Source: Desulfosarcinaceae bacterium
GTDB lineage: Bacteria; Desulfobacterota; Desulfobacteria; Desulfobacterales; Desulfosarcinaceae
Assembly (NCBI GenBank): GCA_030066015.1
Contig: JASJCL010000050.1
Span: 1 to 40,103 of the forward strand
Reading direction: 5' to 3'
Length of the DNA: 40,103 bases
Made by a program: the position numbers and the translations under genes. Of this stretch, positions 16,371 to 24,669 are shown piece after piece; position 1 is the stretch's first letter; each line of letters opens with the position of its first letter. The notes beneath the pieces were generated by a model. That model had not been told where the DNA came from. It did no database searches and saw only the letters and a program-made list of their open reading frames with translations.

Positions 16371-18434
16371 ATGGTTTCACGTAAAACCTTTCTTCTCCAT
16401 ACTGTAATTCTGCTTTTCACCCTGCTCCTCAGCCTCTCCCCCTGGAACGAGGCCAATGCCGCCGGAAGCGCCCAGGAGAAGTTCCTCGCCGCTGATGCGG
16501 CCTATCAGCGCCTTCGCAAGAATATAAAAAAACAAAAATACCGTGACCAATGGCTACTCTGTATCGATAAATACAAGGCCGTCTATCGCCACGCCCCCAA
16601 GGGGCCATGGGCCGCCGCCGGCCTCTACTATGCGGGCGATCTCTATCTGCAGCTCCATCGGTGGTCCTCCAGCACCAAGGATCTGCAGGCCGCCGAAGCA
16701 CTCTTCGAACAGATCCGACGCGACTTTCCCAAAAGCCGCTATCGCCCCAAAGCTGTCAAGCAACTGACAGCATTGAAAAAAAAGATTGCCAACGCCTCAA
16801 AAACCACGGCACGCCGGAATCCGGCCCACGATCGCGCCAAACGCAGTCTGCAGAGGGCCAAGACACGCTACACGGCCCTTCTCAACTCACCGCGCCATCA
16901 AAAATACCGTGACCGCTGGCTCGCCTGCATCAATGGATTTCAAAAGGCCTACCAGGAAGCCCCCGACGGTCCGCAGGCGGCGGAAGCCCTCTTCCTGACC
17001 GCAGAAGCCTATGGTAACCTTTACAAGCGCTCCTTCCGGGGATCCGACAAAGCCAATTCCAAAGCCGCCTATCAGGATGTGCTCAACCGCTACCCCGACT
17101 CGAATTACGCGGCCCGCGCTGCCAAGGCACTGGGGGACAAAGCGGCCCGGACGGCAGGACAGGCACCGCCCGCAGCAGCCGCGCCACCGTCGCCAGCTGA
17201 GCAGAAACAGCAAGCGCTCGACCGTCTCGCCCAGCTGATTGCCGAACAAGAGGGCGATCCAACCGCCACGACAGCGGTCAGTGCGCCCAGTGGTGGCTTG
17301 GCCACCATCAAAAAGCTGCGTCACTGGTCCAACCCGAGCTACACCCGCATCGTCATCGATGTGGACCGCGATGTCCATTACAGCCACCGTCTCCTGCGTC
17401 AGGATCGGGAGCGCAAGAAGCCTCAGCGTCTCTACGTAGACCTCAAGGGCAGTCGCATGGGACGGGAGTTGAATAAATATGTGCCCATTAACGACAACCT
17501 CCTGCTCAATGTGCGCGCCGGTCAATACCAGCCCACATCGGTGCGGGTCGTCGTCGATATCAAGAGCTATAAAACGTACAAGATCTTTTCCTTGAAGAAT
17601 CCCTTTCGCATCGTAGTGGATGTCTGGGGTGTGGACAAGGGGCCGACAGTGGTCCAGGAAGACCGGCCGCAGCAGAAGCTGCCGCCATCCTCACTGGCCA
17701 AGCAGCTGGCCTTGGGGGTGCGTCGCATCGTCATCGATCCCGGCCACGGCGGCAAGGATTTCGGTGCGCCAGGCTACCTGAAAGGGGTCCATGAAAAGCA
17801 GGTGGTGATGGAGATCGCCCAACGGCTGTCCAGAAAGATCGAGCGGGAACTTGGCCTGGAAACCGTTCTCACGCGCGCCAGGGACACCTACCTGACGCTG
17901 GAGGAGCGCACGGCGCTGGCCAACACCAAGAGCGCCGATCTCTTCATCTCCATCCACACCAACGCGGCCCGGGATCGACGCGCCTACGGCATCGAAACCT
18001 ATTTTCTCAACCTGGCCACCGACGAGTCCGCCATCCAGGTGGCCGCACGCGAAAACGCCACTTCTGCCAAGAATATCTCCGACTTGGAGTCCATCCTCAA
18101 TGACCTGATGCAGAACGCCAAGATCAACGAGTCCAGCCGTCTGGCCGCCCGTGTGCAGCAGGGGGTCGTGCGCGCTTTGAGCAAGAATTACACCCGGATC
18201 AAGGACAAAGGGGTCAAGCAGGCACCCTTCTACGTCCTCATGGGCGCCCAGATGCCGGCTATATTGGTAGAGACCAGCTTCATCTCCAACTCGCGCGAGT
18301 GCAAACGCTTAAAGGATCCGAAGTATCAGGAACACCTCTGTGCCGGCATCATCGCCGGCATCCGCCAGTACATTCGCGAGATCAACCCGATGGCATTGAA
18401 CCGGCCCGCGACTGCTGCAACACCTTCGGGCTAG
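16371..18434 (+). CDS. N-acetylmuramoyl-L-alanine amidase (AmiC-like) with duplicated N-terminal repeat
   Basis: The ATG at 16371 (AGGA just upstream) gives a clean signal peptide ending ANA-AG; the frame extends 27 codons further 5' but without an export signal. The mature part begins with two tandem copies of a TPR-like module of about 95 residues, each with a YRDxWLxCI motif and an AAxALY segment. An AMIN domain follows (TRIVIDVDRDV to FRIVVDVWG). The C-terminal Amidase_3 domain carries zinc ligands in VIDPGHGGKD, the following HEKQ, SIHTNA and the catalytic Glu of ILVETSFISN. It cleaves peptide stems from peptidoglycan in the periplasm, typically at division. The N-terminal repeats are an addition to standard AmiC. 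Confidence 0.9.
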   Translation: MVSRKTFLLHTVILLFTLLLSLSPWNEANAAGSAQEKFLAADAAYQRLRKNIKKQKYRDQWLLCIDKYKAVYRHAPKGPWAAAGLYYAGDLYLQLHRWSSSTKDLQAAEALFEQIRRDFPKSRYRPKAVKQLTALKKKIANASKTTARRNPAHDRAKRSLQRAKTRYTALLNSPRHQKYRDRWLACINGFQKAYQEAPDGPQAAEALFLTAEAYGNLYKRSFRGSDKANSKAAYQDVLNRYPDSNYAARAAKALGDKAARTAGQAPPAAAAPPSPAEQKQQALDRLAQLIAEQEGDPTATTAVSAPSGGLATIKKLRHWSNPSYTRIVIDVDRDVHYSHRLLRQDRERKKPQRLYVDLKGSRMGRELNKYVPINDNLLLNVRAGQYQPTSVRVVVDIKSYKTYKIFSLKNPFRIVVDVWGVDKGPTVVQEDRPQQKLPPSSLAKQLALGVRRIVIDPGHGGKDFGAPGYLKGVHEKQVVMEIAQRLSRKIERELGLETVLTRARDTYLTLEERTALANTKSADLFISIHTNAARDRRAYGIETYFLNLATDESAIQVAARENATSAKNISDLESILNDLMQNAKINESSRLAARVQQGVVRALSKNYTRIKDKGVKQAPFYVLMGAQMPAILVETSFISNSRECKRLKDPKYQEHLCAGIIAGIRQYIREINPMALNRPATAATPSG

Positions 18435-18516
18435 TCCCTCTCGTTGCGTTGTTATTCCTTATCAGCGGGAGGTTGCGGGCATAGTCTCGTCACTCTTTAT
18501 CAAGGGAGGAGAGAAA

Positions 18517-19308
18517 ATGGCATTTACGCATATCGCGGTGGAGGCCCAAGCGGGGATCATCACCATCACTTTCAACCGACCAAAGGCCCTCAACGCCCTC
18601 AATCGAGCCCTGCTGCTTGAACTAAACGATGCCTTGAGCTCCATTGAACAGGATGACAGCGCCAGGGTGGTGATCCTCACCGGAGCTGGCGACAAGGCCT
18701 TCGTGGCCGGCGCCGACATCACCGAATTGGCTGCATGCAATACGCTTCAAGCCAAACGCTTCGCCAAGCTGGGACAACAGACCATCTCCCGCTTGCAAGC
18801 CCTGGAGATCCCCGTCATCGCCGCTGTGAACGGTTTCGCTTTAGGGGGGGGAAGCGAGATCGCCTTGGCCTGCGATTTCATCTATGCAGCGGAGACGGCC
18901 AACTTCGGACTACCCGAAATCACCCTGGGCCTGATTCCCGGCTTCGGCGGGACGCAGCGACTGCCACGTCTCGTGGGGATCAATCGTGCCAAGGAGCTGA
19001 TCTTCACCGGCAGGATGGTCCCCGCCGCGGAAGCCCACGCCATGGGTTGGGTCAATGCAGTCTGCCCTCTCGACGAGCTTCTGGTAGCTGTCGGCAAGAC
19101 GGCCGCCGCCATCGCCAGCAAGGGGCGCGTCGCACTGAGAGCCGCCAAGCAGGCGATCAACAATGGCCTCAACGCCGATCTGGCCACCGGTCTTAACCTG
19201 GAGTTGGATGCCTTCGCCATCTGCATGGCCAGCCCGGATGCCAAGGAGGGCACCACCGCCTTCCTGGAGAAACGCAAAGCCGATTTCAGCGGCGACTGGG
19301 AGGGATAG
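18517..19308 (+). CDS. Enoyl-CoA hydratase/isomerase (crotonase family)
   Basis: The 263-residue protein is a standard crotonase, hydrating 2-enoyl-CoA to 3-hydroxyacyl-CoA in beta-oxidation-type routes. The oxyanion-hole region is VAGADITEL, and the second half is AVNGFALGGGSEIALACD. Both catalytic glutamates are present: E114 (GGGSE) and E134 (GLPEITLG). GFGGTQRLPRLVG and the C-terminal EGTTAFLEKRKADF complete the family pattern. A strong site, GGGAGGAGAG, lies 5 bases before the ATG. It stands alone between the amidase and the structured RNA; the CoA ligase gene beyond might feed the same aromatic or fatty acid degradation pathway, but that is inference. Confidence 0.93.
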   Translation: MAFTHIAVEAQAGIITITFNRPKALNALNRALLLELNDALSSIEQDDSARVVILTGAGDKAFVAGADITELAACNTLQAKRFAKLGQQTISRLQALEIPVIAAVNGFALGGGSEIALACDFIYAAETANFGLPEITLGLIPGFGGTQRLPRLVGINRAKELIFTGRMVPAAEAHAMGWVNAVCPLDELLVAVGKTAAAIASKGRVALRAAKQAINNGLNADLATGLNLELDAFAICMASPDAKEGTTAFLEKRKADFSGDWEG

Positions 19309-19346
19309 AGCGGCATCGATCCGCGGTTCTCCGTCGCGAATTTAGC

Positions 19347-19374
19347 TTGACAGCGACGAGCCCCCTTTCATAAG
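19347..19374 (+). promoter_or_regulatory. Candidate sigma-70 promoter of the probable 6S RNA
   Basis: A perfect TTGACA (19347-19352) is followed after 16 bases by CATAAG (19369-19374), four of six matches to TATAAT. Transcription would start near 19381, upstream of a long structured and apparently untranslated segment that ends in a canonical terminator. Confidence 0.5.
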
Positions 19375-19399
19375 AAGATCAGAGTATTCAATCACTATT

Positions 19400-19575
19400 C
19401 TCCAACCGTATCCGGAGATCGCAAGCGCATGTTTTCGCTCCGCACCCGCTGGCCCTATTTTTACGGCGGCTTCCTTTTTAGGAAGTCTACCCGGGCTGGG
19501 TGAGGGTCGCAGCGAACACATCACCCAACACATGGGTAGACGACCAGAGGTCACGCCCATGGATACCGATCAAAC
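19400..19575 (+). ncRNA. ssrS: Probable 6S RNA
   Basis: 6S RNA mimics an open promoter and binds the housekeeping RNA polymerase. The segment folds by eye into the 6S plan. A closing stem pairs GTATCC (19408-19413) with GGATAC (19561-19566). A large central bubble follows. An upper stem pairs CACCC and GGCCC (about 19443-19455) with GGGC and GGGTG (about 19494-19503). An apical hairpin CTTCCT/AGGAAG lies near 19470-19484. The 3' bubble strand GCAGCGAACACATCACCC resembles the enterobacterial GCGACGACACATTCACC segment and holds a small ACCC/GGGT hairpin, as in known 6S RNAs. A promoter precedes and a terminator follows. tmRNA, SRP RNA and RNase P RNA signatures are absent. Ends are approximate. 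Confidence 0.6.
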
Positions 19576-19608
19576 AAGGCTGTGGGCATTCCCCACAGCC
19601 TTTTTTTT
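19576..19608 (+). terminator. Intrinsic terminator of the probable 6S RNA
   Basis: The stem GGCTGTGGG (19578-19586) pairs perfectly with CCCACAGCC (19592-19600) around a 5-base loop, followed by eight T residues. This is a textbook rho-independent terminator, 74 bases before the paaK start. Confidence 0.92.
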
Positions 19609-19681
19609 CCCTGATTCAGGATGGTTTCGCTGTGACCTGTGGAGGGAAGCTTGAACCCACCAACTTTCGAGGAGGCCGTGA

Positions 19682-20983
19682 ATGATTTACGACATCGAGT
19701 ATGAAACCATGCCGAGGGAAGCGCTTGAGGCGATCCAACTCAGACGATTACAGACCACAATCCAGCGTGCATACGCGAATGTGCCTTTCTATAAGGAGAA
19801 GTTCGACCAGGCAGGCATCAAGCCCACCGATATACGTTCCCTCGCCGACCTGCGCCATCTGCCATACACCACCAAGCAGGATCTGCGCGACAACTATCCC
19901 TACGGGATGTTTGCCGTGCCCATGGACAATGTTGTGCGCATTCACGCTTCATCCGGCACGACCGGCAAACCCACCGTCGTGGGATACACCGCCCGTGATG
20001 TGGACACCTGGGCCAACCTGATGGCGCGCTCCCTGTCCGCCGGCGGTGCGTGGCGGGGCGATATCATCCACAATGCATACGGATACGGCCTCTTCACCGG
20101 CGGTTTGGGTGTCCACTACGGGGCTGAGCGGCTGGGTACCTCGGTGATCCCGGTCTCCGGCGGGAACACGAAACGCCAGATCGTCATCATGAAGGATTTC
20201 AAACCCACCATCTTGACGGCCACTCCCTCCTACACCCTGCATCTCGCCGAGGTGGCTTCTGAGATGGGCGTTTCCTTCGATGATCTGGGATTTAAATACG
20301 GCATCTTCGGTGCGGAACCCTGGTCCGAACAGATGCGGGACGAGATTGAACGCACCCTCAAACTGACGGCTGTCGATATTTACGGCCTCAGCGAGGTCAT
20401 GGGTCCCGGGGTGGCCATCGAATGTCACGAGGCCAAGGCCGGTCTGCACATCTTCGAAGATCACTTCATCCCCGAGATCATCGATCCGGGTAGCGGTGAC
20501 CCCAAAGCCTACGGCGACCCAGGCGAGCTGGTCTTCACCACCGTCACCAAAGAGGCCTTTCCCGTTATCCGCTACCGCACCCGTGACATCACCAGCCTCA
20601 ATCCAGAGCCCTGCGTCTGCGGTCGCACCCATGTACGGATGAAGCGGGTCAGCGGCCGCAGCGACGATATGCTGATCATCCGGGGCGTCAACGTCTTCCC
20701 GTCCCAGATCGAAAGCGTCCTCATGGAGATCGACGGCGTGGCCCCGCACTATCAATTGGTGGTCGACCGCGAGGAGCAGCTCGATACCCTCACCGTGATG
20801 GTGGAGGTCAACGAAGGCCTCTTCAGCGATGAGGTCAAGCAACTCCAGGCCCTTGAAAGGCGTATATCCAAGAATATCAAGGAGTATTTCGGCGTATCCG
20901 CCAAGGTCAAACTGGTGGAGCCCAAGGCAATTGCCAGAAGCCAGGGCAAAGCGATCCGGGTGGTGGACAACCGTGAAATCTGA
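19682..20983 (+). CDS. paaK: Phenylacetate-CoA ligase
   Basis: The 433-residue protein matches the PaaK branch of adenylate-forming enzymes, which make phenylacetyl-CoA (or a related aryl-CoA) from the acid, ATP and CoA. The family opening ([18 protein letters not shown], then [11 protein letters not shown]) is present. The phosphate loop is [33 protein letters not shown], the [16 protein letters not shown] adenine region and RYRTRDIT follow, and the hinge/C-domain has [23 protein letters not shown]. The catalytic lysine region near the end is [12 protein letters not shown] lies a few bases before the ATG. The double-ACT gene 120 bases on is the usual companion of anaerobic paaK genes. The true substrate in this organism may be another aryl acid. 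Confidence 0.93.
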   Translation: MIYDIEYETMPREALEAIQLRRLQTTIQRAYANVPFYKEKFDQAGIKPTDIRSLADLRHLPYTTKQDLRDNYPYGMFAVPMDNVVRIHASSGTTGKPTVVGYTARDVDTWANLMARSLSAGGAWRGDIIHNAYGYGLFTGGLGVHYGAERLGTSVIPVSGGNTKRQIVIMKDFKPTILTATPSYTLHLAEVASEMGVSFDDLGFKYGIFGAEPWSEQMRDEIERTLKLTAVDIYGLSEVMGPGVAIECHEAKAGLHIFEDHFIPEIIDPGSGDPKAYGDPGELVFTTVTKEAFPVIRYRTRDITSLNPEPCVCGRTHVRMKRVSGRSDDMLIIRGVNVFPSQIESVLMEIDGVAPHYQLVVDREEQLDTLTVMVEVNEGLFSDEVKQLQALERRISKNIKEYFGVSAKVKLVEPKAIARSQGKAIRVVDNREI

Positions 20984-20988
20984 CCGGC

Positions 20989-21010
20989 CAACCTCGGCTG
21001 CCCGAGGTTG
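20989..21010 (+). terminator. Hairpin after paaK, possible weak terminator
   Basis: CAACCTCGG (20989-20997) pairs perfectly with CCGAGGTTG (21002-21010) around a 4-base loop, six bases past the paaK stop. There is no T tract, so it may only attenuate or stabilise the message. Confidence 0.35.
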
Positions 21011-21103
21011 ATAGATTGTGGGCTAAGTGCTAATACTTACTAAATTAAATTGAGGCCGCCAATGGCCGTATCCTGATGCCATCCATTGAAGGGAGGTTTC
21101 GCC

Positions 21104-21535
21104 ATGCACGTCGAGCAGATTTCCGTATTTCTGGAGAATAAAGCCGGGCGGCTGTCCGAGGTAACATCCATTCTGGCCGAAAATGGTATCAACATCCGGG
21201 CCCTATCGCTGGCGGACACCTCTGATTTCGGCGTTCTGCGTCTCATCGTGGACAACAACGACAAGGCCCGTGAAGTGCTCAAGAACAACGGATTTGCCGT
21301 GGGTAAAACTGAAGTTGTCGCGGTGGAGGTGGCCGATCGACCTGGTGGTTTGCACACCACCTTGGGCATCTTTCAACAGGCCGGCATCAATGTGGAATAC
21401 ATGTATGCCTTTGTTCAGCAGAGCGGCGAGAACGCGGTCATGATCTTTCGCCTGGACGATATCGGGAAAGGCGTTCAAGTGCTCAAGGAAAACGGCATCG
21501 AAGTGATTGACGGCGAACGGATCTACACCATCTGA
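21104..21535 (+). CDS. Double ACT-domain protein, paaK companion
   Basis: The ATG at 21104 has GGGAGG (21091-21096) seven bases upstream. The 143-residue protein is two ACT domains in tandem: residues 1-67 ([35 protein letters not shown]) and 70-143 ([34 protein letters not shown]). ACT domains bind amino acids or similar small ligands and usually act by dimerising. Stand-alone double-ACT proteins commonly sit next to phenylacetate-CoA ligase genes in anaerobes, which suggests ligand sensing linked to aromatic amino acid or aryl-acid metabolism. No catalytic or DNA-binding part is present. Confidence 0.88.
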   Translation: MHVEQISVFLENKAGRLSEVTSILAENGINIRALSLADTSDFGVLRLIVDNNDKAREVLKNNGFAVGKTEVVAVEVADRPGGLHTTLGIFQQAGINVEYMYAFVQQSGENAVMIFRLDDIGKGVQVLKENGIEVIDGERIYTI

Positions 21536-21737
21536 TCGGCGATCCTGGGATTTCGGGTACGCGAGTAGGCCGAGCATCACCCACCTTCGTCAGGCGATTC
21601 TCCCCATTTTCAGCTGCGGTCGCGGTGCAGGCGGGTGCCTGCCCAGCGGCCGCTTTCAGTCCGCGGAGCCTATGCGTTAAACCGGTATTCCGTGATTGCG
21701 GAATCTAAAGAATAAACAGGGGAAACCGATAATCAGC

Positions 21738-21992
21738 ATGAACCTTAACGGCGATGATCAAAACCCGAAAGCAACAAAGGAAACTACCAGTCCCGGCCAG
21801 CTGATTTGGGGGGTCGCCCTGGTGCTCGCGGGCCTAGGCGTTTTTTACCGCACTTCCCAAGTCATGCCGCAGATTGCCGCCATCGACTATTTTTCCGGCG
21901 CGCCGTGGATCATCCGCCTCTGTTTATACCTCATGGGCATCATTCTCATCGGAGGAGGCGCCAAAAAGATTGTGCGCCACTACAGAGGCTGA
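21738..21992 (+). CDS. Small two-helix membrane protein, function unknown
   Basis: The ATG at 21738 gives 84 residues; a TTG start at 21696 would add 14. After a polar N-terminus there are two predicted helices: LIWGVALVLAGLGVFY (about 20-35) and IRLCLYLMGIILIGGG (about 57-73). A basic tail KKIVRHYRG follows, so both ends are probably cytoplasmic. I recognise no family. It lies 75 bases before the PilB-like ATPase in the same direction, and a link with that system is possible but unsupported. The codon pattern and positive-inside ends make it look like a real gene. Confidence 0.6.
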   Translation: MNLNGDDQNPKATKETTSPGQLIWGVALVLAGLGVFYRTSQVMPQIAAIDYFSGAPWIIRLCLYLMGIILIGGGAKKIVRHYRG

Positions 21993-22067
21993 CGCTTCCA
22001 CATGGAGTGACCTTCGCACCCACTAGCGGGACTGGCCGATCCAAGCGAAACCGAGAAGGGATCCAAG

Positions 22068-24377
22068 ATGTTGAAAATGGCCACGTCCAGCCAGCCGGCA
22101 GTCCCCGACGGCGACAATCGCCAGTCCGAGATCGCCTTTCGCGCCGGTCTGCAGGAGATTGGCAACAAGATCCATGCCGCTACCAACCTCGATGAGATTC
22201 TCATCGACCTCAAAGATGAGATCATCACCCTATTCGCCGCCCAGCGGCTCACCGTCTACGTTATCGATGGCGTCAAGCGCGAACTGGTATCACGCTTCAA
22301 ATCAGGCCAGGAGATTTCCGAGATCCGGATCCCCGTGTCGGCCAAGAGCATTGCCGGCTACGCCGCCTACTACCAGCGCCTCGTCAACATCAAGGATGTC
22401 TACAACGAAGCGGAGCTCAAAGACCTCGACGCAAATCTAAGCTTCGACAGCAGCTGGGATCAGAAAACCGGATTCCGCACCCGGCAGGTCCTGGCCTACC
22501 CCATCGTCTTTCAAAAATACCTCCTGGGCGCCATCCAACTGATCAACCATAAAGACGACAGTCCCTTCACCACCGACGATGAACAAGCGGTCCAGGAGCT
22601 GGCCAAGACGATCGGCATCGCCCTCTACAACCAGAAGCGCATGGCCAAGGGAACCCGCACCAGTAAGTTCGACTATCTGCTCGAGCACCATCTGGTGACC
22701 CAAAAGGAGCTCAACAAGGCGATCGCCGATGCGCGCACCAAAAAGGAGCCCATCGAGGCCCTTTTGATTCGCGAATACCGCGTCCCCAAGGAGGAGATTG
22801 GTAAATCTCTCTCCAAGTACTATAAGGTCCCCTTCATCGAATTCGTCAGCAATTTTCCCATCCCCGGTGATTTGCTGGCCGGCCTGAAGGTCCCTTTCAT
22901 GCGCAGCAACTTTTGGGTTCCGTTGCGGGTGGAGGATGGCAAGCCGGTCATCGCCGTGGACAATCCCCACGACCTCAAGAAGATCGATGAGATCAAGGCC
23001 CTTTTCCCCGGCAAGCAGCTCAAGCTATACGTGGCCCTACGGGACGACATCCTGGAGTTCATCAAACTCTTCACCACAGACGAGAAAGAACTCGCCGAGA
23101 TCGACGACATCCTCAGCCAGCTGCAGGACGAGGCTGAGGAGATCGAGGAGGCTGAAAGCAGCCTGGGCGAGGAGGACAGTGCTGTGGTCCAGCTGGTCAA
23201 CAAGATCATCCTGGACGCCTTTGCGCGCAACGCGTCGGACATCCATATCGAACCCTATCCCGGCAAACTAAACACCCAGGTGCGCATCCGTGTGGATGGC
23301 GCCTGCAATGTTTATCAAACCATCCCTTTTAGTTATAAAAACGCCGTGGTATCGCGTATCAAGATCATGGCCGATCTGGATATCGCCGAGCGGCGGCTGC
23401 CCCAGGACGGCAAGATCAAGTTCAAAAAGTACGGCGGCAAGGACATCGAGCTGCGTGTGGCCACCATCCCCACCCAAGGTCAGATGGAAGATGTGGTGAT
23501 GCGTATCCTGGCCGCCGGTGAACCCATCCCCCTTGACAAGCTGGGCTTTTCCAAGCGCAACCAGGAAAATTTTGTCAGCGTAGTGACCCAACCCTATGGC
23601 ATCATCTTCGTATGCGGCCCCACTGGCTCGGGTAAAACCACCACCCTGCACTCAGCCCTGCGGTATATCAACAAGCCCGAAACCAAGATCTGGACCGCCG
23701 AGGATCCCGTCGAGATCACCCAGAAGGGGCTGCGGCAGGTGCAGGTCAAACCCAAGATCGGCTTTGATTTCGCCGCCGCCATGCGTGCCTTTCTGCGGGC
23801 CGACCCCGACGTGATCATGGTGGGTGAGATGCGCGACAAAGAGACCACCTCCATCGGCATCGAAGCCTCCCTTACAGGCCATTTGGTTTTCTCCACTCTG
23901 CATACCAACAGCGCCCCTGAGAGCATCACGCGACTACTCGATATGGGCATGGATCCCTTCAACTTCGCCGACGCCGTTCTGGCCATCCTCGCCCAGCGCC
24001 TGGTGCGCACCATGTGCCCCGACTGCAAGCAGCCCTACAATCCTTCCCAAAAAGAGTTTGAGGATCTGGTGCGTGAATACGGCGCCGAGGATTTCGAGAA
24101 GAATGTGGGGGTGACCTACAACAGCGATCTGACCCTGCAGAAACCCGTGGGTTGTGACCGTTGCGGCAACACCGGGTATCGTGGCCGAATGGGCATCCAT
24201 GAATTGCTCATGGGCACCGACGAGCAGAAGAAACTGATCCAGGGCAAGGCCAAGATGGAGGTTCTACGCCATCAGGCCATCACCGATGGGATGACGACAC
24301 TCAAACAGGACGGCATCGAAAAAGTGCTCCAGGGCAAACTGGACCTGTTGCAGGTTCGCAAGGTGTGTATCAAATAA
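22068..24377 (+). CDS. PilB/GspE-type assembly ATPase with N-terminal GAF domain
   Basis: The 769-residue protein is a type IV pilus or type II secretion assembly ATPase. Residues about 30-185 form a GAF domain (DEILIDLKDEIITLFAAQRLTVYVID, then VLAYPIVFQKYLLGAIQLIN). A MshEN/GspE N-terminal domain follows (about 200-320, with YLLEHHLVTQKELNKAI). The hexameric ATPase core has ASDIHIEPY, Walker A CGPTGSGKTTT near 515, the Asp box DPVEITQKGLRQVQV, Walker B MVGEMRDKET and the His box TGHLVFSTLHTN. A four-cysteine zinc site (CPDC, CDRCGNTGYRGR) is present. GAF fusion suggests that assembly is gated by a small ligand or cyclic nucleotide. No pilC, pilT or pilin gene is in the window. The ATG at 22068 has AAGGGA upstream; 22080 is possible. 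Confidence 0.9.
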   Translation: MLKMATSSQPAVPDGDNRQSEIAFRAGLQEIGNKIHAATNLDEILIDLKDEIITLFAAQRLTVYVIDGVKRELVSRFKSGQEISEIRIPVSAKSIAGYAAYYQRLVNIKDVYNEAELKDLDANLSFDSSWDQKTGFRTRQVLAYPIVFQKYLLGAIQLINHKDDSPFTTDDEQAVQELAKTIGIALYNQKRMAKGTRTSKFDYLLEHHLVTQKELNKAIADARTKKEPIEALLIREYRVPKEEIGKSLSKYYKVPFIEFVSNFPIPGDLLAGLKVPFMRSNFWVPLRVEDGKPVIAVDNPHDLKKIDEIKALFPGKQLKLYVALRDDILEFIKLFTTDEKELAEIDDILSQLQDEAEEIEEAESSLGEEDSAVVQLVNKIILDAFARNASDIHIEPYPGKLNTQVRIRVDGACNVYQTIPFSYKNAVVSRIKIMADLDIAERRLPQDGKIKFKKYGGKDIELRVATIPTQGQMEDVVMRILAAGEPIPLDKLGFSKRNQENFVSVVTQPYGIIFVCGPTGSGKTTTLHSALRYINKPETKIWTAEDPVEITQKGLRQVQVKPKIGFDFAAAMRAFLRADPDVIMVGEMRDKETTSIGIEASLTGHLVFSTLHTNSAPESITRLLDMGMDPFNFADAVLAILAQRLVRTMCPDCKQPYNPSQKEFEDLVREYGAEDFEKNVGVTYNSDLTLQKPVGCDRCGNTGYRGRMGIHELLMGTDEQKKLIQGKAKMEVLRHQAITDGMTTLKQDGIEKVLQGKLDLLQVRKVCIK

Positions 24378-24539
24378 GCGGTCTGAGGGGTATTCTGTTG
24401 ACACTTTCTCGATCAATCCCAGCCAGGCGTTTTCCTAGCAGTGGTCACGAAGAAGGAGACGCTGATTGCCCCAGCCCATCATAGCGGTAGCCTGCGGATA
24501 GGGTCCCAAGGGTTGCTCGCTGGTTATCCTGCGATGCCT

Positions 24540-24568
24540 TTGTTGCTATTAGTGGTCCCGCCTATATT
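24540..24568 (+). promoter_or_regulatory. Candidate sigma-70 promoter ahead of the GT4 gene
   Basis: TATATT (24563-24568), five of six matches to the -10 consensus, follows TTGTTG (24540-24545) at exactly 17 bases. It lies in the 292-base gap before the AT-richer glycosyltransferase gene. The rest of this gap (24378-24669) shows only a short doubtful frame. Confidence 0.35.
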
Positions 24569-24669
24569 AGATCGCAGCGGTGCCGAGTTCTCAAAGGGGA
24601 TCCTCTCCTGGCTCAATCTGGGGGAGTATTCTCACAGAAACCTTGAAGCTGCGTAACCATCCTCGAAAC

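Noticed and set aside
19347-19608. tmRNA, SRP RNA or RNase P RNA as identity of the structured RNA
   Set aside because: No tRNA-like ends or tag frame, no GGTG...AGGTCAG...GCAG SRP core, and none of the conserved RNase P blocks; size and fold fit 6S better.
19949-20842. Long minus-strand open frame (297 codons) antisense to paaK
   Set aside because: It is a codon-bias shadow of a clear PaaK protein. Its translation has no recognisable domain and is low complexity in charge and Gly content.
24441-24656. Short plus-strand frame of 71 codons before the GT4 gene
   Set aside because: GTG start without a good ribosome site, no family, and the candidate promoter for the next gene lies inside it.
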